Assembly: GCA_964625015.1 (NCBI GenBank)
Contig: CAZUZI010000044.1
Span: 1 to 7,303, forward strand
Length of the DNA stretch: 7,303 bases
Reading direction: 5' to 3'
Source of the DNA: UBA5209 sp964625015
GTDB lineage: Bacteria > Patescibacteriota > Dojkabacteria > SC72
This document shows positions 5,354 to 7,303 of this stretch, in pieces (positions within the stretch are counted from its first letter, which is position 1; every line of letters starts with the position of its first letter). The notes beneath the pieces were generated by a model. The model saw only the letters and a program-made list of their open reading frames with translations. It was not told where the DNA came from and searched no databases. The position numbers were made by a program, and so were the translations under genes.

Positions 5354-6376
5354 TTAAAGAACGGTTACGATGGCAATGTTTTCAGGCTTGCCAAGGGCAG
5401 GGAAGTAATTTACTCCTGCATAATAATTCAGGGTTAATTTACCATTCATATCCAATTCGCTATATGTCCAAATTCCACGAGTCATCACAATGTCGGTAGA
5501 ATATGGTGATGTTTTAGTAACTTCTTCACCTTCATAAAATTCTGTTACATTGTTAGAATCTGCAACGAAAATAACTTTTCCATTCGGAATATGCTCTGAG
5601 GTTGCAGTAGAAACAACTTTAGACGAACCAATTACATGCCAATTAATACCCTGCCACCGTGAGAAATATCCATCCTCAACAATCTGATTTTTAACTGGAG
5701 TATTCTCGATAGAACTTTGAGAGTGCAGTGTTGCCTGAAGTTTAGCCATCGTATACTCATTCAAATAGGCATCAGTAACCTGATTCGCTGAGGCATCACG
5801 GACAATCTTTTTAGCCGCCGCAATATCTGCTTCAGGAGTAGCTGCAACAGGGTCATCCCATTTAGCACCAGTTACAGTGTAAATAGAAGTTAATGGGATT
5901 CCGAAATCATAATCCTGAGAAATTCCATTATCAGAAACAGTGAATTTTCCTGTGGTTAAAACTGTTGCGCAAGCTGAATCCATGCCTCTCATAATGGTTT
6001 CATTTAAATCCTGAAGCTCGGTGTCGATTTCACTGATAATATCTGAATCTGCTGGAACTGTCAGGTTATTAGCCATTAACAAGAAACTTTGCGGCATAGT
6101 CTTCTGCAATGCAATTCTAGCCGCTTTTCCTGTCTTATCTACACGCCGAAGCAAATCACGCTTTGCCGCACTGCCATCGGTAGATGAGTGAATTCCATTC
6201 TCATCCCGATTAATTTCAGTGGCACGATATTGAACAATATTAGCTTTAGCGAATTTAGGTCGATTCTTTGTAAACAGGTCGTAAAAAAGATACTTCCCAT
6301 CACTAGAAAATTTCTTAATATAGCTTGATAAGAACTGCGTATTTAGCAGGTCTTGATAGGTCGCTTCGTTTGCCAT
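5354..6376 (-). CDS. Major capsid protein, lambda gpE-like (Phage_cap_E family), 340 aa
   Basis: Length and content fit the lambda gpE family (gpE is 341 aa). Visible family features, judged by pattern, are an N-terminal stretch ending in FLSSYIKKF, then LFYDLFTKNRPKFAKANIV (about 30-48) and a charged loop region with RDLLRRVDKTGKAARIAL (73-90). The long helix DIISEIDTELQDLNETIMRG (112-131) follows and runs into the conserved-type ending MDSACATVLTTGKFTV. The C-terminal YAGVNYFPALGKPENIAIV matches the usual proline-containing end strand of gpE. The protein forms the HK97-fold shell. It follows the decoration protein by 18 nt, as in lambda D-E, with the ribosome binding site AAGGAAAGGAA before the ATG. 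No signal peptide is present. This is the clearest call in the window. Confidence 0.9.
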   Translation of the reverse strand: MANEATYQDLLNTQFLSSYIKKFSSDGKYLFYDLFTKNRPKFAKANIVQYRATEINRDENGIHSSTDGSAAKRDLLRRVDKTGKAARIALQKTMPQSFLLMANNLTVPADSDIISEIDTELQDLNETIMRGMDSACATVLTTGKFTVSDNGISQDYDFGIPLTSIYTVTGAKWDDPVAATPEADIAAAKKIVRDASANQVTDAYLNEYTMAKLQATLHSQSSIENTPVKNQIVEDGYFSRWQGINWHVIGSSKVVSTATSEHIPNGKVIFVADSNNVTEFYEGEEVTKTSPYSTDIVMTRGIWTYSELDMNGKLTLNYYAGVNYFPALGKPENIAIVTVL

Positions 6377-6385
6377 TTATCTTAA

Positions 6386-6396
6386 TTCCTTTCCTT
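6386..6396 (-). promoter_or_regulatory. Ribosome binding site of the major capsid gene
   Basis: AAGGAAAGGAA on the minus strand, two overlapping AAGGAA elements, ends 9 nt before ATG 6376-6374 and overlaps the stop codon of the decoration gene. It is a strong, doubled site as expected for the most abundant protein. Confidence 0.65.
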
Positions 6397-6721
6397 ATTC
6401 AAATTTAATTTTGGATAAATCTGTTTTGCCGTTTGCGTCAATTCCGGTTAATCCAGCTTCAGTAACATGAACAAAAGCAGTTACCATTGCCGCATCATCT
6501 CCACCGGTTGCCGCTTCTAACAGGATTCCGACTGCTGTTTGGGTGCCATCAGAAAGAGAATCGTTATAAGCAGCATATTGTCCTGCCGTGAGTTTTCCAA
6601 GAACCGTACCAGAAGCCAAAACAGTGGTAACAGATGTATCAATAGTAATCGGCTGAATGTATAAAGGTTCGCTTTTCAGCCATGAGCCGTGTTTCAAATA
6701 GTCTTTAGTGGTAAGTGCCAT
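6395..6721 (-). CDS. Head decoration protein, lambda gpD-like (HDPD family), 108 aa
   Basis: The size (lambda gpD is 110 aa) and position immediately before the gpE-like capsid gene match lambda. The internal pattern also fits. It has a flexible N-terminus, then LASGTVLGKLTAGQYAAYN (about 36-54), a Ser/Asp/Gly/Thr turn, AVGILLEAATGGDD (63-76), then AMVTAFVHVTEAGLTGID (78-95) and a short charged end. These are the beta elements of gpD, a trimer that cements the expanded capsid at its three-fold axes. The start lies 2 nt after the scaffold stop, and its Shine-Dalgarno AAGGAG sits in the last scaffold codons. Confidence is high by family pattern and gene order. Confidence 0.87.
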   Translation of the reverse strand: MALTTKDYLKHGSWLKSEPLYIQPITIDTSVTTVLASGTVLGKLTAGQYAAYNDSLSDGTQTAVGILLEAATGGDDAAMVTAFVHVTEAGLTGIDANGKTDLSKIKFE

Positions 6722-6723
6722 AA

Positions 6724-7167
6724 TTATCGTGTCTCCTTACTGTGGAATTTTTGGAAAACATCGTTAGCCTTTTCCTGTGCACTCTTTTCTTTAGGCTGAG
6801 TATTTTCCGGTGTAACTCGGTTGAATAAATCAGAGAAACCAGCTTTTCGAGTGTTAAAAAGTTTCAGTGAAGCATCAATAAAACTGAAATTCTTTGTTGC
6901 GATTTCTTTTTCGCATAACTCCTTTTCAGCCGGTGTGATTCTCTTTTCAGCAAAGGCGAGTTTTACCAATGCGCCATAATTCGAGCACATCAGCGCCTCT
7001 TTTTCCTTATCAGGTTCGGTTACCGCAGGCTCAGCCATTTCAGCCGGTTCAACTTCAGCCTCGACAGCACCTTCCGCAGGTTTAGCCTCTGCAAGTTGCG
7101 CCTCGAGAACTTTTATCTTATCCTCGAGTTCCGCATTTTTTTGTTTCAGGATTTCTAATTCATCCAT
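6724..7167 (-). CDS. Nested in-frame scaffolding protein, lambda Nu3 / Mu gpZ-type, about 147 aa
   Basis: Inside the protease frame an ATG at 7167-7165 (residue 37 of the GTG-based numbering) follows GAGGAG at a spacing of 6 nt, a better start signal than any upstream. Translation from it gives a 147-aa protein. Its first 28 residues form a Leu/Ile heptad coiled coil (MDELEILKQKNAEL then EDKIKVLEAQLAEA), then an Ala/Glu/Pro-rich linker and a helical C-terminus. This is the composition of phage scaffolding proteins. Lambda C/Nu3 and Mu I/Z have the same nesting: the scaffold shares the protease C-terminus. The scaffold would assemble the procapsid with the gpE-like capsid protein and then be removed. 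The start is inferred from sequence only. Confidence 0.65.
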   Translation of the reverse strand: MDELEILKQKNAELEDKIKVLEAQLAEAKPAEGAVEAEVEPAEMAEPAVTEPDKEKEALMCSNYGALVKLAFAEKRITPAEKELCEKEIATKNFSFIDASLKLFNTRKAGFSDLFNRVTPENTQPKEKSAQEKANDVFQKFHSKETR

Positions 7168-7303
7168 CTTGTTCTCCTCATTTTCTAATTTTTGTTTAAT
7201 AATACTTGGTTCACCGACATTTTGAGCCGCATCTTTCGTTTGCTCTCGTCTCGCTATCGGTATTTCTGCAAACACTTTATTAAAGTCTATTCCAGAATCT
7301 AGC
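6724..7303 (-). CDS. C-terminal part of a probable capsid maturation protease with embedded scaffold, Mu gpI-like (5' end outside window)
   Basis: The frame is open to the right edge (visible peptide about 192 residues). The GTG at 7275-7273 could start a 183-aa protein, but no Shine-Dalgarno precedes it and codons upstream continue without a stop (…GIDFNK before it), so the real start is probably outside. Numbered from that GTG, residues 1-36 are a linker, 37-65 a Leu-rich coiled coil, 66-90 an Ala/Glu/Pro-rich linker, and 103-137 helical. The last stretch contains LVKLAFAEKRITPAEKELCE, like the C-terminal AxGKLTPAxKE motif of Mu gpI-type proteases. The stop is followed at once by the decoration gene. 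The catalytic domain is not in view, so protease identity is inferred from the C-terminus and context. Confidence 0.7.
   Translation of the reverse strand, partial: LDSGIDFNKVFAEIPIARREQTKDAAQNVGEPSIIKQKLENEENKMDELEILKQKNAELEDKIKVLEAQLAEAKPAEGAVEAEVEPAEMAEPAVTEPDKEKEALMCSNYGALVKLAFAEKRITPAEKELCEKEIATKNFSFIDASLKLFNTRKAGFSDLFNRVTPENTQPKEKSAQEKANDVFQKFHSKETR
6733..6738 (-). promoter_or_regulatory. Ribosome binding site of the decoration gene
   Basis: AAGGAG on the minus strand is part of the last codons (Lys-Glu) of the scaffold gene, 11 nt before ATG 6721-6719. The spacing is a little long but the match is strong. Confidence 0.6.
7174..7179 (-). promoter_or_regulatory. Internal ribosome binding site for the nested scaffold
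   Basis: GAGGAG on the minus strand lies inside the Glu-Glu codons of the protease frame, 6 nt before ATG 7167-7165. A full-strength site in the middle of a coding frame is the main evidence for the nested start. Confidence 0.65.

Noticed and set aside
7015..7100. Repeated TCAGCC-like units, possible direct repeat or regulatory array
   Set aside because: They encode the Ala/Glu/Pro-rich linker of the scaffold, and the repetition is explained by the low-complexity protein sequence.
6724..7275. GTG at 7275 as the true start of a 183-aa scaffold gene
   Set aside because: No Shine-Dalgarno sequence precedes the GTG and the frame is open upstream to the window edge; the better start is ATG 7167, and the longer frame fits a protease C-terminus.

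Overview
The window is a stretch of the virion structural cluster of a tailed, double-stranded DNA bacteriophage or prophage. All genes lie on the minus strand, so the transcription order runs from the right edge to the left edge. Genes are packed tightly, with 4-nt or shorter junctions at many stops, no gap above 60 nt, and no RNA gene, CRISPR array or insertion sequence. The DNA is AT-rich and most starts are preceded by good Shine-Dalgarno sequences.

Right part (7303 to 5354) is the capsid module. It holds the 3' end of a probable capsid maturation protease gene with an in-frame internal start that should make a separate scaffolding protein. This is followed by a lambda gpD-like head decoration protein and a lambda gpE-like major capsid protein. 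Directly behind the capsid gene is a small protein with a clear Sec signal peptide and a beta-rich body. A hairpin with a T-tract follows it and looks like an intrinsic terminator separating the highly expressed capsid genes from the rest.

Middle part (4869 to 2435) is the head-tail joining and tail tube module. It has a short Mu gp35/FluMu-like protein, a DUF1320/Mu gp36-like connector interrupted by a beta domain, and a Mu gpG/P2 gpS-like morphogenesis protein that probably starts at TTG. A putative tail terminator and a putative tail tube protein complete it. Left part (2423 to 1) is the tail tip. It has a short (352 aa) tape-measure-like protein, two small beta-rich proteins that I could not assign to a family, and the start of a second signal-peptide-bearing, Ser/Thr-rich protein cut by the window edge.

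The gene content mixes lambda-type capsid proteins with Mu-type connector proteins, and the tail looks short and non-contractile (no sheath gene seen in this window). Both signal peptides are predicted to be cut at residue 20 just before a glutamine, a feature known from Bacteroidota signal peptidase I substrates. This suggests a host in or near the Bacteroidota/Chlorobiota/Ignavibacteriota group, although the strong Shine-Dalgarno sequences are not typical of Bacteroidota. The most unusual point is the presence of two Sec-targeted proteins inside a virion assembly operon, one of them immediately after the major capsid gene.
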